From: Pseudomonas leptonychotis
GTDB lineage: Bacteria > Pseudomonadota > Gammaproteobacteria > Pseudomonadales > Pseudomonadaceae
NCBI RefSeq assembly: GCF_004920405.1
Contig: NZ_RFLV01000002.1
Span: 620,001 to 684,000 of the forward strand
DNA length: 64,000 nt
Direction: 5' to 3'
Every line of letters starts with the position of its first letter. Position 1 is the first letter of the stretch. Both the position numbers and the translations under genes were made by a program. The notes beneath the pieces are model-generated. The model was given only the letters and a program-made list of their open reading frames with translations. It had not been told where the DNA came from and did no database searches. Below, one piece after another: positions 26,898 through 37,493 of this stretch.

Positions 26898-26924
26898 AAA
26901 TCCCGCGCGCTGACGCGGGATTTT
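26898..26924 (+). terminator. Terminator after the 130-aa gene
   Basis: AAATCCCGCG-cgctga-CGCGGGATTTT, 20 bases past the stop codon. Confidence 0.85.
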
Positions 26925-26928
26925 GCGT

Positions 26929-27135
26929 TTAGCCCGAGAGCATTTCGGCAGACCCAAGCTCGGAGCCTGAATCAGGCTGCGCAACACCTTCAGGTTGCGC
27001 GGGACATACACTGGCACTGACCAGAGACTGTGGCCAGCTGCTGAAGCTCAATCCGGTAATGCGATTGAGGCGTTCAAGCGCCTCTTGAGGATCCCGCTGG
27101 TACAGATAAATCACATTGCCTTTAGTGGCTGTCAT
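26929..27135 (-). CDS. Small conserved-looking protein, 68 aa
   Basis: The protein begins MTATKGNVIYLYQRDP and continues EALERLNRITGLSFSSWPQSL. The amphipathic core looks like a real small Pseudomonas protein that I recall near yihY, but I cannot name it. AAAGG precedes the ATG by 4 bases. The C-terminal third is Ser/Pro/Glu-rich. An upstream in-frame ATG at 27174 is less likely. It lies convergent with the 130-aa gene and downstream of yihY. Confidence 0.6.
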   Translation of the reverse strand: MTATKGNVIYLYQRDPQEALERLNRITGLSFSSWPQSLVSASVCPAQPEGVAQPDSGSELGSAEMLSG

Positions 27136-27302
27136 AACGCCTTTACACTCCGCCAATCCCTGCCCTGCTGGCAACTTGATTGCTATCTACCAGATAGATA
27201 GCCAGAAGCGTGCCAGCTTCCTTGTAGCCGCGTTTACCGACCTCCATGGTCACACGTGCCATCATGCGCCATCAGCACAACGCCGCAAACTGACGTTTTA
27301 CG

Positions 27303-28526
27303 TCACTCGGCGGGTTGCGGCTGCAGCCACTGCGCCAGGTCTTCGCCAAACAGCGCGGCCTGCTCGTCCTGCAACTTCTCCAGGCCACTGCGCAGCGCTG
27401 GGTACCAAGCCTCATCAAGCTGCTCGGGTAAGTTTTCTGCCCTTGGCAGCGGCCAAGGACTATGACTAAGCAATTGCTGGAGTGAATAATTGCCCAGATC
27501 GCGGCTCAACACCCAGGTACCGGTCGCGGTCGGGGCAATCAGCTTTTGCTGCTCGAGAAAGACCAAAATCTCTTCCCACTCATGTTCTGCCAATAACCAA
27601 CCCTGACGTTGTACATCACGCAGTCGTACTTTCAAGCCCGATTGCTGGCGCTCATAAAACACCCGCAAAACACCCAGCGCCATCAACAGGCGTGGCACGG
27701 CACGCTTGCGCCACTGCTGGGAAAACCCCAGGTTGCATACCAACTCCGCACCGAACAACACGATCAACCAAGACACATAGATCCACAGAAGAAACAGCGG
27801 CACCGTGGCAAATGCGCCATAAATCAGTTGATAGCCCGGGAACAAGCGCACATATAGCCCGAACAGCATTTTCGCCACTTCGAACAGCACTGCCGTAAAC
27901 AAACCACCCATCAATGCATGTCGAATCGGCACCTGAGCATTCGGCACCGTGGCATATAACAAGGTGAACGCCGCCACGCTAAACAACAGCGGCATAAACT
28001 TCAGCAACGCCTGCGCACCGAGCAAGGCATCTGGGCCGGAAATCAAAGACAGCGAGGTAAAGTAGGTGCTGATCGCAAAGCCACCCCCAAGCAACAGCGG
28101 GCCCAAGCTGAGAATCGCCCAATACAGCAGAAAGCTCGAAACGCCCCGACGTGGCTGACGCACTCGCCAAATGGTGTTGAAGGTTTTCTCAATGGTCACC
28201 AGCATCCAGAACGCTGTCGCCGCCAACACCGCTACGCCAATCCAGGTCAGCTGGCGCGCCTGGGTCGTGAAGTCGCGCAGGTATTGCTGCAGAGCTTCAC
28301 CGGCAGAGGGGACGAAATTACGGAAGATAAAACTCTGGATTTGCTCGCCGGTATCCTGAAACGCGGGAATGGCTGAGAGCATGGAGAAGGTCACAGTCAT
28401 CATCGGTACCACCGCAAACAGGGTGGTATAGGTCAACGCAGCGGCATTACTGGTGCCTTGATCAGCAATAAAGCGCTGTAACAAAAAACGCCAGAAATCC
28501 CACAGATCATTAACGCGCTGCAGCAT
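27303..28526 (-). CDS. YihY/UPF0761-family inner-membrane protein
   Basis: The 407-aa protein has a YihY membrane domain of about six helices ([84 protein letters not shown]) and a soluble C-terminal extension of about 110 residues. The family was once called ribonuclease BN, but its function is not established. It is a single gene, divergent from arsC. Confidence 0.9.
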   Translation of the reverse strand: MLQRVNDLWDFWRFLLQRFIADQGTSNAAALTYTTLFAVVPMMTVTFSMLSAIPAFQDTGEQIQSFIFRNFVPSAGEALQQYLRDFTTQARQLTWIGVAVLAATAFWMLVTIEKTFNTIWRVRQPRRGVSSFLLYWAILSLGPLLLGGGFAISTYFTSLSLISGPDALLGAQALLKFMPLLFSVAAFTLLYATVPNAQVPIRHALMGGLFTAVLFEVAKMLFGLYVRLFPGYQLIYGAFATVPLFLLWIYVSWLIVLFGAELVCNLGFSQQWRKRAVPRLLMALGVLRVFYERQQSGLKVRLRDVQRQGWLLAEHEWEEILVFLEQQKLIAPTATGTWVLSRDLGNYSLQQLLSHSPWPLPRAENLPEQLDEAWYPALRSGLEKLQDEQAALFGEDLAQWLQPQPAE

Positions 28527-28630
28527 GCCCTCTCCTTAGCCATTTGCATTTCGGCACCTGCTACAGGCGCAGGCGTAGATGCCGTTAACGGTTAGAATAG
28601 CCGCCATCGAATGTATCAGGCGACCCGTAC

Positions 28631-29989
<1,359 letters not shown>

Positions 29990-30031
29990 GTGTGAAGCCC
30001 GATGTAACGCTCTAATCGCGCTCGACCAGCT

Positions 30032-30736
30032 TTACCAGCCCAGGGTTTCTTTGAGAAAGGGGATAGTCAGCTTGCGCTGAGCTTGCAACGACGCCTGATC
30101 CAGGCGTTCGAGCAGCTCGAACAGAGCACTCATGCTGCGTTCGCCACGGGTGAGGATAAACCGTCCAACGTCATCACCCAAGTGCAAACCACGGCGCGAT
30201 GCACGCAGTTGCAGGGCACGCAGCTTGTCCTCATCGGAGAGTGACTGCAGCTGAAACACCAGTGCCAGCGTCAGGCGTGATTTGAGGTCTGCCAGTTGCA
30301 CCGGTAACTCGCGCGGCGAGCTGTTGGCGGCCAATAACAAGCGCCGGCCGCTGTCACGCAGCCGGTTGAACAGGTGGAACAACGCCTCTTCCCAGTCATT
30401 ACGCCCCGCCACCGCATCCAAGTCATCCAGACAGACCAGCTCACACCGCTCCAGGTTGTCCAGCAACGCAGGGCCATACTCGACCACCTCGGCAAGCGGC
30501 AGGTAAACCGCCGGCTCACCACGTTGCTCAAAGCGCAAACAGGCTGCCTGCAACAAATGGCTGCGACCAACGCCCTCGCCGCCCCATAGATAGATCAGGC
30601 TTTCCGTCCAGCCGGCGTCGGCTTCACACAAGCGCTCGACATAACCCAACGCAGCAGGGTTCGCGCCAGGGTAATAGTTCGCGAAAGTGGCGTCATCGCG
30701 CAGACGCACACTTAGAGGCAGCTGTATGGGTGTCAT
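30032..30736 (-). CDS. hda: DnaA regulatory inactivator Hda
   Basis: A 234-aa AAA+ DnaA homologue without the DnaA DNA-binding domain. With the beta clamp it stimulates ATP hydrolysis by DnaA to prevent re-initiation. The N-terminal clamp-binding motif QLPLSV is present, followed by a P-loop (GGEGVGRSHLL, with Arg where DnaA has Lys, as in E. coli Hda) and CLDDLDAVAG. The ATG overlaps the stop of the upstream permease gene (ATGA). Confidence 0.95.
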   Translation of the reverse strand: MTPIQLPLSVRLRDDATFANYYPGANPAALGYVERLCEADAGWTESLIYLWGGEGVGRSHLLQAACLRFEQRGEPAVYLPLAEVVEYGPALLDNLERCELVCLDDLDAVAGRNDWEEALFHLFNRLRDSGRRLLLAANSSPRELPVQLADLKSRLTLALVFQLQSLSDEDKLRALQLRASRRGLHLGDDVGRFILTRGERSMSALFELLERLDQASLQAQRKLTIPFLKETLGW

Positions 30737-31824
30737 GCGGGATTGGGCGGCTCGACAGGAGCGCTCGCTGGTTCAGAGTAAAGATTTGAAAGTTTATATA
30801 AATCATGCAGATAGCGCACTAAAACCATAATAACCGCAGCCACCGGAAGGGCCAGCAAGATGCCGGTAAAACCAAACAGTTGGCCGCCGGCCATGATCGC
30901 GAAGATCACCGCAACTGGGTGTAGACCGATGCGGTCGCCCACCAGCAATGGCGTCAATAGCATGCCTTCGAGCATCTGCCCCACGACAAATACGGCCGCA
31001 ATACCCAGCAGCGGGTAGACGTCCAAACCGAACTGGAACAGGCCAGCCGTGAGCGCCGCGCCGATACCCACTACGACGCCAAGGTACGGCACGATACTGG
31101 CCAAGCCAGCCAACACACCGATCAGCAAGCCAAGCTCCAAGCCTATCGCCATCAGCCCTGTGGCATACATCACGCCGAGCGCCAACATCACCAGCAGTTG
31201 GCCGCGTAGAAAGGCCCCGAGCACTTCATGGCATTCACCGAACAGCTGCACCACCAGGCCTTCACGGCCGCGTGGCAGCAGATTACGCAATTTGGCGACC
31301 ATCAGATCCCAATCGCGCATCAGGTAGAAGCTCACCACTGGAATCAATAGCAGGTTGGCCAGCCAGGCCAGCAACGCCAGGCCCGAAGCGGTGACTTTGG
31401 ACAGCAGCATGCCAACGATATCGGTGGTTTTTCCCAACTCACCGGACAGCGCTTCCTTCAATTGGTCAAACCGCCAGAAACCTTCATTTAAACCAAACTT
31501 GAGCTGAACCCAGGGCAACGCCTGGTGCTGCATCCAGTCGAGTACTTGCGGTACTAGCTCATACAGACGCACCAACTGCTTGCCCAACATCGGCACCAAA
31601 ACCAGCAACAGAATGGCCATAACCAGGCTAATCAATGCAAAAACTACCACCACGCCCCAGGTCCGAGACAGCTTCCAGCGCTCTAAGCGATCAACCAGAG
31701 GGTCGCCCATATAAGCCAGCAGAACGCCAATCAGGAATGGCGAGAGTATCGGAGCCAACAGGTACAGCAGGCCGCCCAGCAGCAACGCGGCGACTATCCA
31801 TATCCAACGATGCGAGTCGATCAT
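30733..31824 (-). CDS. AI-2E family (PerM/YdiK-like) transporter
   Basis: The 363-aa membrane protein has two N-terminal helices, a soluble amphipathic region (about 65-150), then several helices including LALGVMYATGLMAIGLELGLLIGVLAG and the family motif IVPYLGVVVG. The family has been proposed to export autoinducer-2 or act as an antiporter; the substrate here is unknown. It is coupled to hda by a 4-base overlap. Confidence 0.87.
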   Translation of the reverse strand: MIDSHRWIWIVAALLLGGLLYLLAPILSPFLIGVLLAYMGDPLVDRLERWKLSRTWGVVVVFALISLVMAILLLVLVPMLGKQLVRLYELVPQVLDWMQHQALPWVQLKFGLNEGFWRFDQLKEALSGELGKTTDIVGMLLSKVTASGLALLAWLANLLLIPVVSFYLMRDWDLMVAKLRNLLPRGREGLVVQLFGECHEVLGAFLRGQLLVMLALGVMYATGLMAIGLELGLLIGVLAGLASIVPYLGVVVGIGAALTAGLFQFGLDVYPLLGIAAVFVVGQMLEGMLLTPLLVGDRIGLHPVAVIFAIMAGGQLFGFTGILLALPVAAVIMVLVRYLHDLYKLSNLYSEPASAPVEPPNPA

Positions 31825-31888
31825 GCCCTGCCCTCCATATGCCTACATTTCATCCGGAAAAAACCAGCCCAGTAACACTCACTGCATA

Positions 31889-31915
31889 GAAAAACCGCAG
31901 CTCAACAGGCTGCGG
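31889..31915 (-). terminator. Terminator after the DUF2066 gene
   Basis: CCGCAG-ctcaacagg-CTGCGG with T residues on the - strand, 30 bases past the stop. Confidence 0.7.
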
Positions 31916-31945
31916 CACGTCAATGAACCGGGTAAAGGCTGCAGT

Positions 31946-32995
31946 CTACCAGCGAAACCTCAGCACATCGTCACGCGGCACTGTTGGCGCAACGGGCTCA
32001 GTGCCGCTGGAAAGCGGTGTCACAGGTTGGCCTGCATCAACTGCCGGAGCTTCTGCCGGCAACTCCTGCAACCGCGCCAGCCCCAGTTGTGCACGCAACT
32101 GTTCGGCATTGGCATTAACGGTAAAGGTCAGCGTATCGCCCTCAACCTTGCGCAGTTGCGCGGCAAAGGGTTCAAGAATGCGCTGCAATTCGGCGTAGCG
32201 CGCCAGATCGACGCCCTGCACTTGCACGCTCAGGCCAGTAGCAGCACCGGCCGCCACAGTAAAACGTGGCGCCAGACGCTGATTAACCGCCAACAGGATG
32301 GCATCCGCCAGCGCGGCCTGATCGGCGCCCTGCACAGTCCCCTGTTCACGCTCATCACCCAACCACAGTCGCCACTCTGCCTGCCACTGATCGTTAGCTT
32401 CGCTCGCCACGACGGCTAATAACGCATCAGCGGCGTAGCGCTCAGACGCATCTCGCAACGCGGCAGGATCATTCGCCGTGAGATTTTCGGGCACGGCCAC
32501 CAGTTGCTCAGAAAGATCGGCCAAGGGTAAACGCAACGGCAAACCGCGATGCTGCGCGGCCTGATTGACCGATTTAGCAGCGGCTTGACCATCGCCGAGC
32601 AGGCGAGTGCCGTCGCTGGCATCACTCAACCACCACAGCAAAATGCTCGGGCGATTTGCGCCCCACAGTGCCAAACCTGCCTGACGTAGGCTACGGTCGG
32701 TGCTGAGCGGGTCAAAATCGACCAGCAGTGTCTCGCCCTCATAACCATATTGACTGACGATTTGCTGCGGGTCCTTACGCAGCGCCGCTAATGCAGGGCT
32801 CTGCGCAGCATCAGTGCTGCCGGTTAAACGCAGCACCAAGGTCGCCAATGCACGGTTCAATGCAGCAGCGCGCTCTTCCGGCTGCTGACTGCTAACCGCT
32901 TCGCGGACTTGGTACAGGCCATTCACGGGCGCAGCCAAGGCTGGTAGGCCGGACAGCGACAAACAGACAAGAAGCAGGCGAGCGGTCAAACGCAT
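31946..32995 (-). CDS. DUF2066 exported protein
   Basis: A 349-aa protein with a signal peptide (LLLVCLSLSGLPALA-APV), then the DUF2066 pattern (VNGLYQVREAVSSQQPEERAAALNRAL and LLVDFDPLSTDRSLRQAGLALWGANRP). The C-terminus is Pro-rich. Function is unknown and the location is probably periplasmic. It is transcribed away from purM; in other pseudomonads a DUF2066 gene also adjoins purM. Confidence 0.85.
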   Translation of the reverse strand: MRLTARLLLVCLSLSGLPALAAPVNGLYQVREAVSSQQPEERAAALNRALATLVLRLTGSTDAAQSPALAALRKDPQQIVSQYGYEGETLLVDFDPLSTDRSLRQAGLALWGANRPSILLWWLSDASDGTRLLGDGQAAAKSVNQAAQHRGLPLRLPLADLSEQLVAVPENLTANDPAALRDASERYAADALLAVVASEANDQWQAEWRLWLGDEREQGTVQGADQAALADAILLAVNQRLAPRFTVAAGAATGLSVQVQGVDLARYAELQRILEPFAAQLRKVEGDTLTFTVNANAEQLRAQLGLARLQELPAEAPAVDAGQPVTPLSSGTEPVAPTVPRDDVLRFRW

Positions 32996-33318
32996 GGATG
33001 GATTCTCGACGGACGGAAAGTGGCGCGCAGGCCAAATTTAACAACAGTGGCGATCAATCTATGCCACACGGGATTAGCGCAAACGGCTAACACTCAGGAG
33101 TTTAGGGGCTGTTAACACCCATTCCAAAGCCATTTTCAGCCTCGGACCGCCAACAGCGAGCAGATTCGCAACACCCGGCTACCTTAAACAGCCACCTGCA
33201 GACCCGCAACCTTAGCGGGTGGCCGCTGCCGGGCAAGCCTGATAAAATCGCGCGCCTTCGCAGACCGCCGCCATAAGCGACGGTGCCTATCCGAACTCCC
33301 CCTTAAAGGCCTGGATCT
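32996..33318. other. Intergenic region DUF2066/purM
   Basis: A 323-bp divergent promoter region. A possible purM promoter is TGGCCG (33220-33225), 17 bp, TAAAAT (33243-33248). A short inverted repeat, ACCCGC-aacctta-GCGGGT, lies at 33202-33220 and touches the -35. No gene or riboswitch-like structure was recognised. Confidence 0.4.
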
Positions 33319-34377
33319 ATGAGCAAGCAACCCTCCATTAGCTACAAGGACGCAGGTGTAGATATCGACGCAGGCGAAGCCCTAGTCGAACGCATCAAAA
33401 GCGTGGCCAAGCGCACCGCACGTCCGGAAGTCATGGGTGGGCTGGGCGGCTTCGGCGCGCTGTGCGAGATCCCGGCTGGTTACAAGCAACCGGTGCTGGT
33501 CTCCGGCACCGACGGCGTGGGCACCAAGCTGCGCCTGGCGCTGAACCTGAACAAGCACGACAGCATTGGCCAGGACCTGGTCGCCATGTGCGTTAACGAC
33601 CTGGTCGTATGCGGCGCCGAACCGCTGTTCTTCCTCGACTACTACGCCACCGGCAAACTTAATGTTGATGTAGCTGCCACCGTGGTTACCGGCATCGGCG
33701 CGGGTTGCGAGCTGGCAGGTTGCTCTCTGGTCGGCGGTGAAACCGCTGAAATGCCAGGTATGTATGAAGGCGAAGACTACGACCTGGCGGGTTTCTGCGT
33801 CGGCGTAGTAGAGAAAGCTGAAATCATCGACGGTTCCAAGGTCGCTGCGGGTGATGCGCTGATCGCCCTGCCGTCCTCCGGCCCGCACTCCAATGGCTAC
33901 TCGCTGATCCGCAAGATCATCGAAGTCTCCGGCACCGAGATTGAAGCCACCCAGGTTGATGGCAAGCCGCTGGCCGACCTGCTGATGACCCCGACCCGCA
34001 TCTACGTCAAACCGCTGCTCAAGCTGATCAAGGACACTGGCGCGGTTAAAGCCATGGCCCACATCACAGGTGGCGGTTTGCTCGACAATATCCCACGCGT
34101 ACTGCCAAAAGGCGCACAGGCTGTGGTCGACGTGGCCAGCTGGACGCGCCCAGCGGTATTCGACTGGCTTCAGGAAAAAGGCAACGTCGATGAGCACGAG
34201 ATGCACCGCGTGCTCAACTGCGGCGTTGGCATGGTCATCTGCGTGGCGCAGGATCAAGTCGACATCACCCTGCAAACCCTGAGCGCTGCTGGCGAGCAGC
34301 CATGGGTGATCGGCCAGATCGGTGAAGCTGCCGAAGGTGCTGCACAGGTCGTACTGAACAACCTGAAACAGCATTAA
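33319..34377 (+). CDS. purM: Phosphoribosylaminoimidazole synthetase PurM
   Basis: The fifth step of purine synthesis: ATP-dependent closure of FGAM to AIR. It is 352 aa with the AIRS-family N-terminus [20 protein letters not shown], the FGALCEIP and GTDGVGTKL motifs, and [21 protein letters not shown]. The purM stop and purN start share one base (TAATG). Confidence 0.98.
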   Translation: MSKQPSISYKDAGVDIDAGEALVERIKSVAKRTARPEVMGGLGGFGALCEIPAGYKQPVLVSGTDGVGTKLRLALNLNKHDSIGQDLVAMCVNDLVVCGAEPLFFLDYYATGKLNVDVAATVVTGIGAGCELAGCSLVGGETAEMPGMYEGEDYDLAGFCVGVVEKAEIIDGSKVAAGDALIALPSSGPHSNGYSLIRKIIEVSGTEIEATQVDGKPLADLLMTPTRIYVKPLLKLIKDTGAVKAMAHITGGGLLDNIPRVLPKGAQAVVDVASWTRPAVFDWLQEKGNVDEHEMHRVLNCGVGMVICVAQDQVDITLQTLSAAGEQPWVIGQIGEAAEGAAQVVLNNLKQH

Positions 34378-35027
34378 TGCCGACACAGTGCAATGTGGTG
34401 GTGCTGATCTCAGGCTCCGGCAGCAACCTGCAGGCGCTAATCGACAGCATCGCCCATAACGGCAATCCGGCACGTATCAGCGCGGTGATTTCCAACCGCG
34501 CCGATGCTTATGGCCTGGAACGCGCGAAGCATGCAGGCATCGCCACCCGCATACTCGACCACAAACAGTTCGACGGCCGCGAGGCCTTCGACGCCGCATT
34601 GGTCGAAGCCATCGACGACTTCGACCCGCAGCTGGTGGTGCTGGCCGGTTTTATGCGTATCCTCACTCCAGGGTTTGTCCGGCACTACGCTGGCCGCCTG
34701 CTGAATATCCACCCCTCGCTACTGCCTAAATACAAAGGCCTGCACACCCATCAACGGGCGCTGGAGGCAGGCGATAGCGAGCACGGTTGCAGCGTGCACT
34801 TCGTCAGCGAGGAACTCGATGGCGGACCATTGGTCGTACAAGCAGTGGTTCCGGTACAGTCCAACGACTCGCCGACCAGCCTGGCGCAGCGCGTACACGA
34901 GCAAGAGCACGTGATTTACCCGCTGGCCGTACACTGGTTTGCCGAAGGCCGATTGCAGCTGACGGCAAACGGCGCAATGTTGGACCAACAACTGTTACCG
35001 AGCACCGGACACCTTATTCGAACGTAA
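34377..35027 (+). CDS. purN: Phosphoribosylglycinamide formyltransferase PurN
   Basis: It transfers a formyl group from 10-formyl-THF to GAR. The 216-aa protein shows the GAR-binding ISGSGSNLQAL, the catalytic Asn/His motif LLNIHPSLLPKYKG and the Asp in EELDGGPLVVQ. It is coupled to purM. Confidence 0.98.
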   Translation: MPTQCNVVVLISGSGSNLQALIDSIAHNGNPARISAVISNRADAYGLERAKHAGIATRILDHKQFDGREAFDAALVEAIDDFDPQLVVLAGFMRILTPGFVRHYAGRLLNIHPSLLPKYKGLHTHQRALEAGDSEHGCSVHFVSEELDGGPLVVQAVVPVQSNDSPTSLAQRVHEQEHVIYPLAVHWFAEGRLQLTANGAMLDQQLLPSTGHLIRT

Positions 35028-35039
35028 ATAGGAGACACC

Positions 35040-35756
35040 ATGGGTCGCGCCTTATTGTTCGCACTTGCACTTCTGAGCTTGCCGGCATTGGCCGTAGAGC
35101 TAAAACCTTTCTCCGCCAGCTACACCGCCGACTGGAAACAACTGCCTGTAAGTGGCAGCGCCGAACGCAGCCTACAAGCGCGCGACAATGGCCTCTGGCA
35201 GCTGAACTTCGAAGCGTCCATGCTGGTTGCCAGCCTGAGCGAGCAAAGCACCCTGCGCGTGGATAACGATGTATTTTTGCCGCAAACCTACCTCTACGAA
35301 CGCAGCGGCCTGGGTAAAAGCAAAAAGATCGAGCAGGACTTCGACTGGGACGCCAAGCAAGTCATCGGCAGCGACCGTGGCACACCCGTGCGTCTGCCAC
35401 TGAATCGCGGCTTGCTGGACAAATCGACCTACCAACTGGCTCTGCAATACGACGTGGCTGCGGGCACCAAGAGCATGAGTTACCAAGTCGTCGACGGCGA
35501 CGAAGTCGAAACCTATGACTTCCGTGTACTCGGTGAAGAAGTGGTACGCACCAAAGCGGGCTTGATTGATGCGATCAAGGTCGAGCGCGTACGTGACCCG
35601 ACGCAAAGCAGCCGTAAAACCATTCTCTGGTTCGCCAAAGACTGGAATTACCTGCTGGTCCGTCTGCATCAAGTCGAGAAAGACGGCAAGGAATACCAAA
35701 TCATGCTCAAGGAAGGCAGCGTCGACGGCAAGACCGTCGCAGGCCGCCAGGACTGA
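35040..35756 (+). CDS. DUF3108 exported protein
   Basis: A 238-aa protein with a signal peptide (LLFALALLSLPALA-VEL) and the DUF3108 start FSASYTADWKQLPVSGSAERSL. The predicted beta-rich fold resembles outer-membrane-associated proteins. Function is unknown. SD GGAG precedes the ATG and it lies 12 bases after purN, so it is probably in the same operon. Confidence 0.87.
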   Translation: MGRALLFALALLSLPALAVELKPFSASYTADWKQLPVSGSAERSLQARDNGLWQLNFEASMLVASLSEQSTLRVDNDVFLPQTYLYERSGLGKSKKIEQDFDWDAKQVIGSDRGTPVRLPLNRGLLDKSTYQLALQYDVAAGTKSMSYQVVDGDEVETYDFRVLGEEVVRTKAGLIDAIKVERVRDPTQSSRKTILWFAKDWNYLLVRLHQVEKDGKEYQIMLKEGSVDGKTVAGRQD

Positions 35757-35767
35757 GCAGCACTGCA

Positions 35768-35799
35768 TAAAAAAGCCGAGCTAAATGCTCGGCTTTTTT
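35768..35799. terminator. Bidirectional terminator after the purMN operon
   Basis: AAAAAAGCCGAGC-taaat-GCTCGGCTTTTTTA lies 12 bases past the DUF3108 stop, between convergent genes. Confidence 0.93.
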
Positions 35800-35887
35800 A
35801 TGGGCTGTAATCCTTTACGGCCAAACTTCAGGGCGCCACGAACAATGATGCCTGGTTAATGTAGAACTGGGCAGCACGCGGCGGCGG

Positions 35888-36427
35888 TTACCACATCAAG
35901 TCATCCGGCACCTGGTAGGCCGCGTACGGATCATCGGCATCCGGCGCTTCGGTCGGCGTATTGAGCAAGACCACGCGCTGCGGGTCACGCTCTTGAATCT
36001 TCAGCGCGGCTTCACGCGGGATCACTTCATAGCCACCACCGTGACGCACGATCGCCAACGAACCACTGCTGAGCTTATTGCGCACCAGGGTGTTCACTGA
36101 CAGACGCTTAACTTTTTTGTCGTCAACGAAATTGTAGTAATCCTCGGTGGTCAGCTTGGGCAGGCGCGAAACCTCGATCAGTTGTTTGACCTGGGCAGCA
36201 CGCGCCTTTTGCTCGACCTTTTCTTGCTGCTGGCGGTTAAGCTCCTGGTCGCGCGCGGCCTTTTCAGCCATGGCCTGCTGCGCGGCCAGTTTCTGCGACT
36301 CGTCCTTCTCAACGTGGCCTTTTTGCTCCAAACGTTGCTGTTTCTGCTTTTCCTTGCCGACCTGCTTGGCCTGCTTTTCATTGACCAAGCCGGCTTTGAG
36401 CAGCTGATCGCGTAGTGAGAGAGCCAT
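35888..36427 (-). CDS. DUF2058 protein (YaiL-like)
   Basis: The 179-aa protein begins MALSLRDQLLKAGLVNEKQAKQ. A long Lys/Gln/Glu-rich helical middle (about 20-85) follows, then the conserved C-terminal half (YYNFVDDKKVKRLSVN, HGGGYEVIPREAALKI). The highly charged middle suggests a nucleic-acid- or ribosome-associated protein, but the family is uncharacterised. Confidence 0.88.
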   Translation of the reverse strand: MALSLRDQLLKAGLVNEKQAKQVGKEKQKQQRLEQKGHVEKDESQKLAAQQAMAEKAARDQELNRQQQEKVEQKARAAQVKQLIEVSRLPKLTTEDYYNFVDDKKVKRLSVNTLVRNKLSSGSLAIVRHGGGYEVIPREAALKIQERDPQRVVLLNTPTEAPDADDPYAAYQVPDDLMW

Positions 36428-36490
36428 AACCTACCTTTCCAACCATCAATATTGAGTGGGCGTACCCAGCGTAATCGTAACGCGTTATTC

Positions 36491-36564
36491 GTAGGGTGGA
36501 TGACGCTTAACCCATCCACCGTGTCCCTGGCAGCGGTGGATGAAGAGAGCGTCATCCACCCTAC
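36491..36564. repeat. Perfect terminal inverted repeat element, 74 bp
   Basis: GTAGGGTGGATGACGCT (36491-36507) and AGCGTCATCCACCCTAC (36548-36564) are exact 17-bp inverted repeats, and the inner part also pairs (CCATCCACCG/CGGTGGATG). The whole can fold as one long hairpin. It lies between the DUF2058 gene and the end of mazG, 4 bases before the mazG stop region, and resembles dispersed palindromic units of Gammaproteobacteria. Confidence 0.75.
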
Positions 36565-36568
36565 GGGC

Positions 36569-37399
36569 TCAGCAGCTGGGAGTCAGCTTTTCCAGCTTCT
36601 TGGCTTCGCCCCACAGCGCATCCAGCTCTTCCAAGGCGCAATCTTGCATAGCTCGCCCCTGCTCACGCAAGGCCTGTTCGATAAAACGGAAGCGCCGTTC
36701 GAACTTGCCATTCGCTGCGCGCAGCGCCGTTTCAGGGTCAACTTTCAAGTGACGGGCCAAGTTGCTGACCACAAACAACAGGTCGCCGATCTCCTCCTGA
36801 ATCGCCTCTGGATCGTTTTCGCTCATAGCTTCGAGCACTTCATCCAGCTCTTCACGCACTTTATCGACGACCGGCAGCGCTTCAGGCCAGTCGAAACCGA
36901 CTTGAGCGGCGCGCTTTTGCAACTTGATCGCCCGGCTTAGCGATGGCAAAGCGTTGGGCACATCATCGAGCAGCGACAACTGTTCAGGAGCCGCCGCGTG
37001 TTCGGCACGCTCCTCGGCCTTGATCGCCTCCCAGCGCTGCTTGACGGCGGCTTCATCGAGCTTGGGCACATCCACTGCGCCATACAGATCACCATCGGGG
37101 AACACATGAGGATGACGACGAATCAACTTGGTGGTAATGCCATCGACCACCTGGGCAAATTCGAAGCGCCCTTCCTCGCGCGCCAGCTGGCTGTAATACA
37201 CCACCTGAAACAGTAAATCGCCCAGCTCGCCAGGCAGGTGATCGAAGTCGCCTCGCTCAATGGCATCGGCGACTTCGTATGCCTCCTCAATCGTGTGCGG
37301 CACGATCGTCGCGTAGTTCTGTTTAAGGTCCCACGGGCATCCGTACTGCGGGTCACGCAGCCGGGCCATCAGGTGCAGAAGATCGTCGAGTTGGTACAT
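36569..37399 (-). CDS. mazG: Nucleoside triphosphate pyrophosphohydrolase MazG
   Basis: It hydrolyses NTPs and dNTPs to monophosphates and PPi. The 276-aa protein contains two MazG folds. The first carries the metal-binding EEAYEVADAI...GELGDLL, and the second REELDEVLEAM...EEIGDLLF. In related genomes mazG adjoins relA; here the next gene upstream is an RND operon. Confidence 0.96.
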   Translation of the reverse strand: MYQLDDLLHLMARLRDPQYGCPWDLKQNYATIVPHTIEEAYEVADAIERGDFDHLPGELGDLLFQVVYYSQLAREEGRFEFAQVVDGITTKLIRRHPHVFPDGDLYGAVDVPKLDEAAVKQRWEAIKAEERAEHAAAPEQLSLLDDVPNALPSLSRAIKLQKRAAQVGFDWPEALPVVDKVREELDEVLEAMSENDPEAIQEEIGDLLFVVSNLARHLKVDPETALRAANGKFERRFRFIEQALREQGRAMQDCALEELDALWGEAKKLEKLTPSC

Positions 37400-37460
37400 G
37401 ACACGCCCCAGCTGTAGATATGCGCAGAGTGGTTTAGCGGCAAAAAAACCAATGATAGCG

Positions 37461-37477
37461 CGTTGATTAAATCAACG
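37461..37477. repeat. Short palindrome between mazG and the RND gene
   Basis: CGTTGAT-taa-ATCAACG is a perfect 7-bp-arm inverted repeat, 16 bases past the RND stop and 60 bases before mazG. There is no adjacent T-run. It could be a weak hairpin or an operator of mazG. Confidence 0.4.
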
Positions 37478-37493
37478 TGCCGCTCGCTCCACG

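Noticed and set aside
30032..30736. Broken Walker A (Arg for Lys) in Hda as a sign of inactivation
   Set aside because: E. coli Hda has the same GRSHLL sequence, so this is normal for the family.
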